From positions 1 through 39,532 of the forward strand of contig CAKKTI010000180.1 of the NCBI GenBank assembly GCA_920105805.1: DNA of 39,532 nucleotides. The letters are read 5' to 3'. Below, one piece after another: positions 12,388 through 24,050 of the stretch; the stretch's first letter is position 1, and each line of letters begins with the position of its first letter. The notes under the pieces are model-generated. The model had not been told where the DNA came from. It saw only the letters and a list, made by a program, of their open reading frames with translations, and searched no databases. Source of the stretch: Condylostoma magnum. Lineage: Eukaryota > Ciliophora > Heterotrichea > Heterotrichida > Condylostomatidae. The translations under genes were made by a program, and so were the position numbers.

Positions 12388-13350
12388 CTATCTAGACTGG
12401 AAATCAACTCTTTCCCCATGACTGGGCATACTCCTTTTATACTTCTCTTTAATCTGTAAATAATTCTATCCTCCCTATTCAATAACATCAGCCACCTCTC
12501 TTAAAATAGTAACCAACCATGCTTTAAACTCTGAGTCTATATTGATACTATACTTCCTTCTAAGGTTTTTCAAAAAATCCTTCATTTCCATCTTCCCCAG
12601 TATAATCAATTCGTTTATTATAGTAAGTTTATCAAGTCCTTGAACCATTCCACTATCATCTTGATTTTAGCTATTCTCATCCTGTAACACTTTCTATAAT
12701 TATTTCCCAGGCTCTGAGAGATCTTTTGTTTAGGCAACATTTTACCCATCTTAAGACACTTAGTCTTCCTCATCATCATCGAATTTTTCATCAAAATCTA
12801 AGTTTTCAGGATTTTGGTTATCTTGCTTTGCATACGGTTCCCTTGGTCTTTTACTTGGTAAATTCATTTCATCTTCACTGTCATCTAAATACAGATTTTT
12901 TATTTAGCTTTTCTGTTGTTATTCTACCTTTTGTTAGCCTAGCATAGGCTTTTAAGGCTGTTTGTTTTCCTCTATGACTTCTTTTTCTTAATAAACTTGA
13001 CTAAATTTGTACCAGTGGTCGATTAGGAATAGCTTTAGCTTGTTATCGTCATCTTTTATCACCACTGCATATTTTCCAGTTTCCTCACTTCTTCCTTTTC
13101 AGGCTCTTTTCTTAGATTAATTTTTTGCATTAAGCATGTACTCGGGTTAAGGAGGAACTTCTTTATGGGATCTTGATGTTATCCTAGCACTGGATCTTAT
13201 AGGTCCCTCTCTTAGAATCTCGTCTTTTTGGATTTTTACTTCATTAAATTCAGTTTCACAGTCGAGGAGATCTAATGGTTATAAGATTCTACAAATGTTC
13301 ACTTTAGCATCACTTTTATTACCACTTACACATTAGTATTTTAACTCCAT
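12388..13350 (-). CDS. Transcription factor TFIIF subunit alpha (RAP74)-like
   Basis: A 320-residue acidic protein. TFIIF alpha binds RNA polymerase II and helps initiation and elongation. In order: a basic stretch at 76-89 (KNQSKKRAWKGRSE); a strand segment KYAVVIKDDDNKLKLF running into DHWYKFS (93-117), matching the RAP74 pattern ending HNWYNF; an acidic linker with FDEKFDDDEED (187-196); and a C-terminal region at 241-305 (LTIINELIILGKMEMKDFL...) that fits the RAP74 winged-helix domain. It is shorter than animal RAP74 (about 517) because the linker is short and the N-terminal dimerisation barrel is hard to see. It ends TAG at 12390-12388, convergent with the Gln-rich gene. Homology is moderate, so a divergent ortholog is the likely reading. 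Confidence 0.7.
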
Positions 13351-13816
13351 TTACACAATTTAGTATTATTGATGAAGTATTTTGCAGTATAGTAAGCTTT
13401 GTGTTTATTATAATTTGTTTATATATATTTTAAGTAATGGCTAAGTTTTATTAGTTATTAGGATGATATAATATAAATTATTTTAATATCCAGATTATAT
13501 TAATATGCTATTTTACAGTTCCACAAATAGTTAATTATGTATGTTATAATTCAAACTACGTTTTAAAAGGAGTTTAATTGAAAAAGAATAATAAATTACG
13601 CATTTTTATTATTATATTACACTACAAACAAGCTGAAAAGTAATTATATCAAGGATAATAATACAAAGAATTTCTTATTTAAAACATAACATAAGCATTA
13701 ATTAAAATAAATATACCGTAAGTAGATTAAAGTCAACATGCAAAGGTGTGAAATATCACACCTTTCAATAAATTACATAAAGATGAATTAAATAAAAGTA
13801 ATTATATAATATTAGC
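13351..13816. other. Intergenic region between divergent genes
   Basis: About 466 bp of very AT-rich spacer between the start of TFIIF alpha (minus) and the small ORF at 13817 (plus). No convincing coding frame is seen. It contains a perfect 10-bp inverted repeat at 13742-13765, listed separately. It is long by the standards of this window, where most spacers are under 100 bp. Confidence 0.55.
13742..13765. repeat. Perfect 10-bp inverted repeat (AAAGGTGTGA/TCACACCTTT)
   Basis: Arms AAAGGTGTGA (13742-13751) and TCACACCTTT (13756-13765) are separated by AATA. It lies 52 bp upstream of the ATG at 13817. It can be a dimeric protein-binding site in DNA or a hairpin in RNA. It is relatively GC-rich for its surroundings. 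Confidence 0.7.
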
Positions 13817-14167
13817 ATGCCGTTATTGACTGTTTTAAGAGCCAAATATATAGAGGAAAAGGCAAAAAGCAAATAACTGAAATATGAAATATAATTAGTA
13901 GAAGAAGAATTAAGTTAGAACTACCTAGATGATTCTAAATGAGGCAGCTGTACTAAAAAAGATTTTAAAATCTGCAATAGCAAGGCAAATTATAAACAAA
14001 AGAAAAAAGAAAAATTAATTTGCGTTCTTAATGCCTAAAATAAGAGCAGTTATTGCATGTGAGGAGGCTATGAACTTTTAATTGGCTGATAAAGTAGTAA
14101 AAGGAGAGGTTCTCCTAATTATGTTCTAAGGGTGGGAATTCTATTGCCATAAGCTCTAGTTAAGTAA
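13817..14167 (+). CDS. Small basic Cys-containing hypothetical protein
   Basis: A 116-residue frame from ATG at 13817 (MPLLTVLRAKYIEEK) to TAA TAA at 14165-14170. The N-terminal 40 residues form a charged helix (KAKSKQLKYEIQLVEEEL). The middle is Lys-rich with scattered Cys (SCTKKDFKICNSK, LICVLN, SYCMWGGYE) that might bind zinc. It lies 46 bp upstream of receptor copy 3 on the same strand. No family is recognised. The closing tandem stop and the well-behaved amino-acid composition support a real gene, but no homology does. Confidence 0.4.
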
Positions 14168-14212
14168 TAAAATATTATGCTTTCTTATTGTATTTTTCTA
14201 ATAAATTTAAAA

Positions 14213-17200
14213 ATGGTTCTAGGGATAATCTAGTATGCATCTATTTTGCTCACTTTATCCGCTTAAATTCACATTTTATATGATGAGGGGACAAATCCGG
14301 AGGTATTTGTATTCTATGAGGAAACTGCCGTCTCAATACTGTAGCACCGTTTCCCTGACGATGAGATATAATTTGAGTTCCTCAGACCTTCCAATGACTC
14401 CCCGTATGATGAAATTACTCTTGCTTTGGATCATACATCCAGTCTTTAATCACGGATAATCATAGATCAAGCAGCAAGTTATTACAACTTCATTCTACTC
14501 CAATCTCATCCCGAAAATTACAACCAAGATAAGAGTAGTTCAATCTTTTACACAGGATAGAATTTAGAACTTCTCCGTCAAGGCTTCTGCAAGACTTTTC
14601 AATATTTTGACTGGAATGAATATATACTCATCAAATCGGCTGATCGTATTACAGAACTGATTCTTTAAGATTATAATTGTGAAGCCATAAAAGAAAAGTT
14701 TAGTATCATTGTATAAAAGACTTCTTCTGATTTTCATTTTGATAGCCAAGTAAGTAAAATGATCAAGCCAACTGGGGTAAAGCTATTTGGAATTGTAGCT
14801 GACGAAATATCCTCGTAAAAAGTGTAGTTATCCATGGATAAAAACAAGCTCAATAGAAAAGGTTTAGGATTACTGATGATTGGATAATCTATAATGGGAA
14901 TGACAATTGAAGGAAGTTTAGGATTAGTTCAGAAGGGATTAGAATAATCAACATCCTTACAAGAGTTCTACTTTAACTCATATCTCCCTATATTCGAAAT
15001 TTGGAAAGAGGAGAAGTTCACATAGAGCAAATTTATTCTATTAGATACAATAAAACAAGTATATCCTGAGTATTAATAGGAGTTATTATTGATTAATTAT
15101 AAAGAAGGAGTGAGAGAAATCGTAGGATATTTAGAAAACAATGAGTTAATAATAGAAAAACAAATAATCTTCCCTGGATTAACTACAGATATTCCTAGAA
15201 ACTCAAAAACTGATATAGAGATATCCTTACACGATGGAATATACAACTATCAAGCACCTGATTAACCTTAAAATCAACATCTGTTTGAGGGTGCTTATCT
15301 AGCTATAGATCATGTAAATAGTAGTTCTGATTTACTTGAAAATTTTAACTTAACTTACAACTCCTTCAGTTGCGGTACTGTAGTATTCAATGAAGAGTGG
15401 TTTATGGAATGCTTTGGAAGCAGAAAAGATGAGATAAAAGTCGCATTTTTAACCGGATATTCAAGTGTTGTTTCTAAAGGTACTTCTGAAGTATTTGAAG
15501 CACTAGGAATTTTAAAGCCTCTTATTGGATCAAGTAATGATAGCCCAATTTTAAGTGATAAGGAAGTATTTCCTTTCTATTCAAGAACAATAGTTGGAAT
15601 AAATATAACATCTCAAGTATACAACTAAATAATAAGAGTTTTTGATTGGAAGTACTGTAGTATTATTTATGGAGATGAATTATGGGGATAGGGAGCATAC
15701 CAAGTATTTAAAGAAATAGCAGAAAGGGTTGATTTAAATATTGTAATTCCAGAAGAGCTAAGGGCTATTACACCCATTTATCAAAGAGATGACTTTGAAG
15801 ATTACACATAAACTTTTCAAGCGATCAAAGATTCAAAAGTTAGACCTCTTATAAATCTCCAATTTACTCCAAATTTGTATTATTTCGCAGAAGGTTTGTA
15901 TGATATTGGAATCAGAAAAGGAGAAATAGCCTTTTTGGGCACTACTTCATTTGTAGATGATATAATAATGCGAGGAGAATCAGAAGAAATATTTACAAAA
16001 AGAGTTGAGATTCTATAAGGTTAAATGAATTTATTTATAGCAGCTTGAGTTGATGATTTTGGTTAAAGCTTAAAAGAAGAGCTTATGGAAAGAACTTATG
16101 GAGTTGAATCATAGCACTGCTTTTTCTATGATTCTGTGATGTTATTATCAGCCAGTATTGATTACATGATCTCAAGAGGTTTTGATTATGAGGATGGACC
16201 CCTGCTGAATAAAACAATAAGAGAGACAAGAGTATTGGGTTGTGGAGGAAATGTACAAATTGATTCTTCTGGGAATGATAGAAAATGGTAATATTTTGAT
16301 ATTTTCAACACTGTTCAAAATAAAGAAACTTAGAAATGGGAAACAATTGTTGTAGGATAATATGCTCCATAATCCTCTGTCATCTTATCATTTAGTTAGC
16401 CTATAGTATGAAATGGAGGAAGTACAACAGTTCCTAAAGATTTAATTACAAATAAGCATGATTGTGTAGCTCCAGAAGAATAGATCACAGATAGTGAAAA
16501 AGGAAGAATATTGGGGTATTGTTTATGCTTAGCTATTGGCATTATTACAATAGTTGTTTCAGTTCTTATATGAAGGAAGTTTTGGAATATCTAAATAGAG
16601 CCTATGTAAAGGAGATGCATTATAACAATGGATGACATGATTCTATTAGCAACTATCCCTATTGAATTCTTCTAGTATATTTCATTAGGCCCATCCTTTG
16701 AATCTTGAATTCCTGCTTTACATACTATTGGCTCCGCATTTTCCTTAGATATTGATAAGGTAATAGAAATGAATAAGGAGGTCTATTGATACTTAGTATA
16801 CTCAGTGTTTATATTTGTTGGTTTATGGTTAGTTTTAGGACTATTCATTATACTGAAAATTGAAAGTTATTTTCATCATAATGGATTTGTTTACTTCATT
16901 GGTTAAATTGCTGAGAAAATAATGCCATTGCTTGGAAATATGCTCTTTCTACCTATCATTTCAACTAACTTAAACATGTTTATATGTGATACAGGATCAA
17001 GTGAGGAATTAACCGATTCAATTCTTACCAAAGATTGTGATATGTATTGCTGGAGAGATGAGCACATTACTATGGCTTTGATATCTGGTGTATGTATTTT
17101 AGTATATCAACCCCTAGCAGTATACTTCAGACCTATTTGGTAAGAGTTTCAAAGTTAATTAAATGTCAAAACTTAACCTAGATTCTTAATGATTAAGTCC

Positions 17201-17692
17201 ATATTCTAGATTTATATCATAGCTATTGGGAAATCTATTAAGTTTGTAAGCTTTATAGGCCATGCTTTACTATACTTAGGAGGAATGGCACTATTTTTAA
17301 TATGGCTACAAAAGAACCCTCCTTTTGCATATGGGAGGCCTTCTCTTTGGTAAAAATTAGTTTTAGTTTGTATAATATTCCTAAACTTAATTACAATTCT
17401 GGAATATTATTTAGATGCAGATCCTATTTTTTGAATTAGTATTTTAGGAGTCTCATGAAGTATTACTATTATCATTGGAACTATTTTAAATTTCAAAGTA
17501 TTTAAAAGTATGCTATACAGAACAAAGGGTACAAAAATTGAAAATTTGTTTAGGTTTTAGTTAACTCCAAATAAAACACCTGATTAATTTGAAATCACTC
17601 CAAAAAAGTTAAACACCTTGAAAAATCATGCTGAGTCAAAATATGAAGAAAATGAGGAACAAAAAGAAGAGTGAGATGTTAATTGATTTTAA
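14213..17692 (+). CDS. Receptor copy 3: tandem ligand-binding domains plus multi-pass membrane region
   Basis: Third paralog, about 1,159 residues, colinear with copies 1 and 2 codon for codon through the ectodomain. Signal peptide MVLGIIQYASILLTLSAQ differs again, followed by conserved HILYDEGT. Two ligand-binding-like domains (about 20-345, 358-760) are followed by eight to nine membrane spans. Many sites that are TGA or TAG in copy 1 or 2 are TGG or CAA/CAG here. A conserved LGI-Q-KP (TAA in copies 1 and 2) is LGI-L-KP (TTA). Six kilobases with five unrelated genes separate it from copy 2. No tandem TAA/TAG stop is evident; candidates are TGA at 17672 or 17684 and TAA at 17690. I use TAA because no other gene in the window clearly ends on TGA. 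Confidence 0.85.
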
Positions 17693-17896
17693 GAGTATTT
17701 GTTTAAATATTAGTTTTAAACTGAGTAATTATTGTTAATATATTAAGATACAGTAGTTTGTATACTGATTAGTTCTTGAATATAATAAATAAAATTCTAA
17801 GCTTATGCAATTACTTTTATTACACCTATCAAAACACTGCAAAAATCAATCTTTAGATACCAACTAAAAATGTCCTTTTATAACTAATTTTATAAA

Positions 17897-18658
17897 ATGT
17901 TAAAGCCTTCTTAAATATTCACAACTTATCGCCAGAGAGAAAGCCCTAAATTTGTTTAATAGAATATCAAAAGTGTGATTAAGCAATTATAAAGTGATAT
18001 TTAATAGTAATAGCGACAGGACTAATAAACTAATTTAATGCAATAGGATTTCTTAGCTTCAGATTACGCAGGTTAACAATTAAGCAAAACTTTGGCTATA
18101 CAGCATGCTCATTTACTAAAAGATTAAATACAGTCAAATAACAAACGCAGAAAACTAGAAATAAAAACCCGTAAATCCCATTCTATTGATCCGAATTTTC
18201 ATGGATATCCCTCTTTCCCCTAATCTGATCCAATTTAACTAAGAAAACAGCAATTAGTAATAGCAAATAATCTCAAAAACTCATATTAAACATAAATGCA
18301 GCATAAAATGAGATAAACTTTACAAAATTTCCAATAAAATGAAGATACTGAAAAATTCAGAATAAATTAAGCTAGGGACTACATGATTTAAAACTACAAA
18401 GCTTAAAGACTAAGAGCAGAAGAGCAAAAGCTTTTACTACAATAATAATGGAAAATAGCATAGAGAACAAAAGAACTGAATAAAACACTGGATAGAATGA
18501 GACACGGATACAGTCCCATAAAAACTGGATTTCAAGGCCCCCGTAGACGTTAAGACAACATTGATACATGAGTCAACAAAATTATACAAAAAGCTTAGAT
18601 TGGCAGTGGCCATCAAACACCTAAAAGCTACTCAATTAGCCATAGAAGAAGTATTTAG
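17897..18658 (+). CDS. Gln-rich coiled-coil protein of unknown function
   Basis: A 253-residue frame from MLKPSQIFTTYRQRE to TAG at 18656-18658, 20 bp before the CDPK start codon. It is strongly basic and Gln-rich, mainly coded by TAA/TAG. The central part (about 110-200) is helical with a likely coiled coil (MRQTLQNFQQNEDTEK, RLRAEEQKLLLQQQWK). The C-terminus is Arg/Ser/Gly-rich (SYSISHRRS). No domain is recognised; composition suggests a cytoskeletal or cortical protein, which is only inference. The end could be the TAA at 18671 instead, which would leave almost no spacer before the next gene. Confidence 0.5.
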
Positions 18659-18678
18659 TATATTAAACAATAATTAAA

Positions 18679-20196
<1,518 letters not shown>

Positions 20197-20267
20197 TTAT
20201 TAATCTATATGTTAGAAAATTTGCAGTATATATCAACCATTACACCACATTAAATTTGTAAATATTA

Positions 20268-20678
20268 CTAAACAACTCCATCCTTATTCTTGATACTTCC
20301 CAATAAATTCTTGTGAATATGTGGAATAACTCCTCCTCCTGCAATAGTTGCCTTAATAAGAGTATCTAATTCCTCATCTCCCCTTATAGCCAGTTGCAAG
20401 TGTCTGGGGGTAATTCTCTTAACCTTTAAATCCTTACTAGCATTTCCTGCTAATTCCAGCACTTCAGCAGTTAAATACTCTAAAATAGCTGAAGCATATA
20501 CAGCAGCCGTTGCTCCGACTCTATGATTAGCTAAAACTCTTGTTTTAAGGAACCTATGAATCCTACCAACTGGGAATTATAGCCCAGCTCTGATTGATCT
20601 TGAAGTTGGGTGTTTCTTTGACTTTCCAGCAGCTACTTTGCCGCCTTTTCCACCTTTGCCTTTTCCTCCGCCTGCCAT
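20268..20678 (-). CDS. H2AZ: Histone H2A.Z variant
   Basis: A 136-residue histone. It replaces H2A in nucleosomes at regulatory regions. The basic Gly/Lys tail is followed by [44 protein letters not shown] and [14 protein letters not shown]. The stretch [27 protein letters not shown] is the H2A.Z docking domain and acidic patch and separates it from canonical H2A. Gln34 in the invariant LQFPVGR is coded by TAA, while the homology-defined C-terminus (KNKDGVV) is followed by TAG TAA: the same codon class is sense and stop in one gene. The promoter, shared with the plus-strand ORF at 20769, holds a symmetric pair of CCAAT boxes. Confidence 0.95.
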
Positions 20679-20724
20679 TTGTTTATATTTTAGGGCTCGA
20701 TTGGGGTTAAAAGTACGAGTTTTT

Positions 20725-20750
20725 ATCCAATATACGGCCCCCTATTGGAT
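20725..20750. promoter_or_regulatory. Symmetric CCAAT-box pair upstream of H2A.Z
   Basis: ATCCAATA (20725-20732) and TATTGGAT (20743-20750) form a perfect 8-bp inverted repeat around a GC-rich 10-nt spacer. It lies 47-72 bp upstream of the H2A.Z start codon. Each arm holds a CCAAT core, the known site of NF-Y and a common histone-promoter element in eukaryotes. Its role here is inferred from position. Confidence 0.5.
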
Positions 20751-20768
20751 GATCTAAAAATCTGGAAA

Positions 20769-21002
20769 ATGGTTGGAGAAATTTTGCTGGTTTTTATTGC
20801 CCCATTGCTGCGAAGCTTTATGGAGTATGGAAATTTCCTTTGGTTGGGAGTTGGGAAAGTCTAGAAGGATTTTGGGAAAATTGTTAGATTGTATGAGAGG
20901 GCTGTATATTTTGAGTTATTTGGTATAGTTCAGGCATATCAGCCAAAGGTTGATATAGAATTCAAAACTTCTTTACGCCATATATACACAGAAAAATGAT
21001 AA
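20769..21002 (+). CDS. Small hypothetical ORF with hydrophobic N-terminus
   Basis: About 77 codons from ATG at 20769 (GGAAAATGG context) to TGA TAA at 20997-21002. The product starts MVGEILLVFIAPLLRSFMEY, a possible signal anchor, followed by an amphipathic basic region (KIVRLYERAVYFELFG). Base composition is richer in G than typical spacer here. It ends 23 bp before the end of the convergent Hemingway-like gene, the usual spacing in this window. No homology is recognised, and it may instead be an extended H2A.Z promoter. Confidence 0.3.
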
Positions 21003-21025
21003 ATTTTAATAAAATAAGCATATTA

Positions 21026-22189
21026 CTACACTTAGGGTCAAAGCTCATCAGTACAGCTAATTTTGAACTTCCTTTGAGGTTTAGAAGCATCAGGGATTTG
21101 ATCCTTAGGTATATTTGAAGCTTTGCTTCCTCTAGCTGAACTTACTCTCCTTTAAAACGCCCTGGATCTTGAATGCTTAATTTCTCTAGAACCCCTGTAT
21201 GAACTCACAATAGATTTTACTCTTTCTAATCTTTTTACAATATTCTATCTATAAATTACCTTATTTTCCTAATTAATAGTTAGTACTTCGCGAGAACGAG
21301 TTACACTGTTGAGACTATTATGGAATCTATGGCTTGGAATGCCAAAGATCGGGTTTAATTCCGATGGCTTTTGGTCAATTTCTATCATCCTGTTTAGAAG
21401 GAAGTAGTTTTGATGCTCAATTTGCTTGCTTCTTTCTTTTTGAATTTTACCCTTTATCATTCTTCTATTACGGGAAAAATAACGAATACTGCTGTATTTG
21501 CATGGATTTTTAGTATTGAGAGTTGGTTAAACTTTAGACAGACTTCGTTTATGCCGGAAGTTCTCCTTTTCACTGAGAAATTTCTCATAGGTTCTATTGC
21601 AAGCTTTAAAATTTCACATTGTGTATATAGAGTTAAAATATGGAAATTGGTAACGGAGTTTGTGTATATTAATCTTTTAATTAGGTAATTACATTCAAAA
21701 TTTTATACTTGATCTTTTATAGTTTAAGGTATTTTTGTTCCCTCTATTTGCACTTATGCCATATGCTTGTCTTCTTAGTACTATTTTGTTCCTGTAATCT
21801 CACTCTTTCGAGTTTTTGACTGATCCTAGACCTCCAAGACAGTAATGAGCTGGTTGGCATATGTTTTAATAATCTTATAGGGAGTAAGGAACCAGTTTAA
21901 TTCTTCGTATTTTTGGTAGACTTTCTTTCTTAGTCTAATTAAGTTCTTAGAATACTGATTCTTTACTTGATTTCTTAGGCTCATCGTATGCGAGTGATTT
22001 GTTGATTCTAATTCTTCGCCTATTCACTCTTAATTTTTTCGTATCTGACTGCTAATGTGAAATAGGCTAAACCATTAAGCTTTAACAGCCATGCGGAGAT
22101 TTAATTGATCTTTAGGAGTTAATTTCAAGTTTTCCTTGTTTTGTCATTAAACTTAGTTTATCTTTGAATCTTTTTCTGAAATCCATCAT
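21026..22189 (-). CDS. Hemingway/CFAP97-like axonemal protein
   Basis: About 387 residues, very basic, beginning MMDFRKRFKDKLSLMTK. The recognisable part is about residues 244-271: KGKIQKERSKQIEHQNYFLL then NRM, matching the Hemingway (KIAA1430/CFAP97) signature of a basic helix with an IExxNxxLLxRM core, found in proteins of cilia and flagella. The flanks are disordered and rich in Arg, Ser and Asn (SRSREV, SSARGSKASN). The frame runs without interruption. The end is one of several close stops: TGA 21038-21040, TAA 21032-21034, or the tandem TAG TAA at 21028-21023, which I prefer. It lies downstream of the cyclic-nucleotide-binding gene on the same strand (157-bp gap). The family call rests on one motif. 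Confidence 0.55.
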
Positions 22190-22348
22190 TAGTAGATTAT
22201 AAAGGAATTTTGTAGATTATTGGTATGAAGTGTAAAATGTTTTAAAATTGAGTTTATAATTTAAAATATGTAATGTAATACAGTGAATAGACACCCTAAT
22301 ATTTAATTACAAAAAATATTTCCATTTTATTCACTTACAATAGGTTTA

Positions 22349-24034
22349 TTAAATATTATTAGGTTTATTTATCAGCTTTAAACTAGAAACTACAATAGGC
22401 TTAAGCTTAACCTCATTAATGATTGATTTTCTAATTTCTTTTTGCTCTTACTCTCTTCTAACATTTATATGAGAAATTCATTTATTTAGTTTTCTAGTCC
22501 TATTAGATTAGCTACGATTACTAGCTATATTATAATCAATTTCCAATGCATCCATGAATGCCTTTCTTTATTACTTTTATTATGACATTTCTTATATAAT
22601 CTTTTATTACAGGTCTGCATTACTAGGAATTGCAGTTTCATTGATATTTCTGAGTGTTTCTATATCCCTTTTAGAAAATATTTCATAGAACTCTTATCTA
22701 TTAAGCACTAATAGCTCTGTTTAGTTCTAAGTCATAGCTCTAAGTTTCCTTCTTTCCTTCTCTATTATTTCATCTTCTCCAAAGAACTCCCCAACTCCTA
22801 ATTCCTTAATAGTTGTTATATATTTTCTCAGTGTAGTATTTATTTTCCACTAATGCTTGTTAATTGGTCATTATACCTTTTACTCTAATTCAACATACGC
22901 CTAAAGTTTAACCTTTCCTTGTTTAATAACATAAAAGGTTTCTGAAGGGTCATTTTTATCATAAATAATTTCATCGTTGTAGAAATACTAGGATACCATA
23001 TACCCACTTAATCTCTAAACTTTAACAAAATTTCAATTCTAAAAATAAGGAATTTTCAGTAGGAATTTAGATTTTTCATGCTTTTCTAAATTTTTTAGAT
23101 TGAGAATTATGCTTTCATAATCTGTTTTTTTAAGTTTTAGTAGAATACAGTCAGTCATGCATACACAATCGGCAGTTCTTGCCATGGAGTTATCTAAAGC
23201 AGTTTCTCCAATGACTTACCCAGGTCCTCTTTACCCCACCTTGGCATTGGAGTTTACATATATACCAATCTACCCTGAGTATATTATATACATGCAGTCA
23301 GCAGGGTCTCCTTTTTTAATAATCATTGTTCCTTCCTGAAAGTTCTAAGAAACTAACCTTTCACATGTTTGTTACACTAACATTTGGGGCATTGACTTAA
23401 AAAAATCATTGTTTCTAATATAACCCAGCAAAGCAGTTTTCTCATCTTCTGTGCGTTGACTGAAATGATTAGCACATATCTCCCCTATATCAAACTCTTT
23501 GTATTCCTTCATTCTTTTAAACGCTGTTTGAAAATCCTACCTTTAACCTAGCCATTATGGGAAAAATTAAGCGATTTCTTTATTTTCTTTTGATTCTCTC
23601 GATTACCTTTTAGATTTTAGCTGTCTATCTGTATTTGACATAACACTTTTCTGCACAATCCTAGATAAACTGTACTGTGTATTAGAAAACTACTTGTTTT
23701 GATTTTTCTTAATCAACGGAGTAGTTGACAAAGATTTGATTTTTTCCTATTTTTGAATAAACAACTCCTTGGCTCTTCTTATGTAGTGTTAAGGTGGCTT
23801 TGGTTTTCTAAACTCCGTATCATCAATAAGTATTCTAGGAGCTGAAAGCTCCTTTACAATTCTTTCCTCAGTTGCTTTCCTTTTTTACTGATTGATAATT
23901 CTTTAAGTTGACTGTGAGTTTAATTTTACAATTGTTTTTCTATTCCGAGGCTCAGCATAAGTCTGTATATCAGTGTTAGCTAACGGCCCAGAATACTTTA
24001 AATAGTTTAAAATGTCTTCAGGAATGGAATCCAT
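22349..24034 (-). CDS. Protein with two cyclic nucleotide-binding domains
   Basis: A 561-residue protein without kinase or channel segments. Two CNB folds are visible. The first, about 225-310, has IIKKGDPADCMYIIYSGQIG and the phosphate-binding cassette GETALDNSMARTAD, where the Glu and Arg that hold cyclic nucleotide are present. The second, about 330-470, has YNDEIIYDKNDPSETFYVIK and GEFFGEDEIIEKERRKLRA, with an insertion between strands. The N-terminal 200 residues are basic and low-complexity. It resembles regulatory-subunit-like or CNBD2-type proteins; a role in cAMP/cGMP signalling, perhaps ciliary, is inference. It ends ATT then TAA TAA. Its ATG is only 16 bp from the divergent alpha-galactosidase ATG. 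Confidence 0.85.
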
Positions 24035-24050
24035 CTTTGTAGTAATAAAT

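Noticed and set aside
566-17692. Receptor genes as pseudogenes riddled with stop codons under the standard code.
   Set aside because: All stops align with Gln or Trp in paralogs, the frames are indel-free for over 1,100 codons, and unrelated conserved genes show the same codon use.
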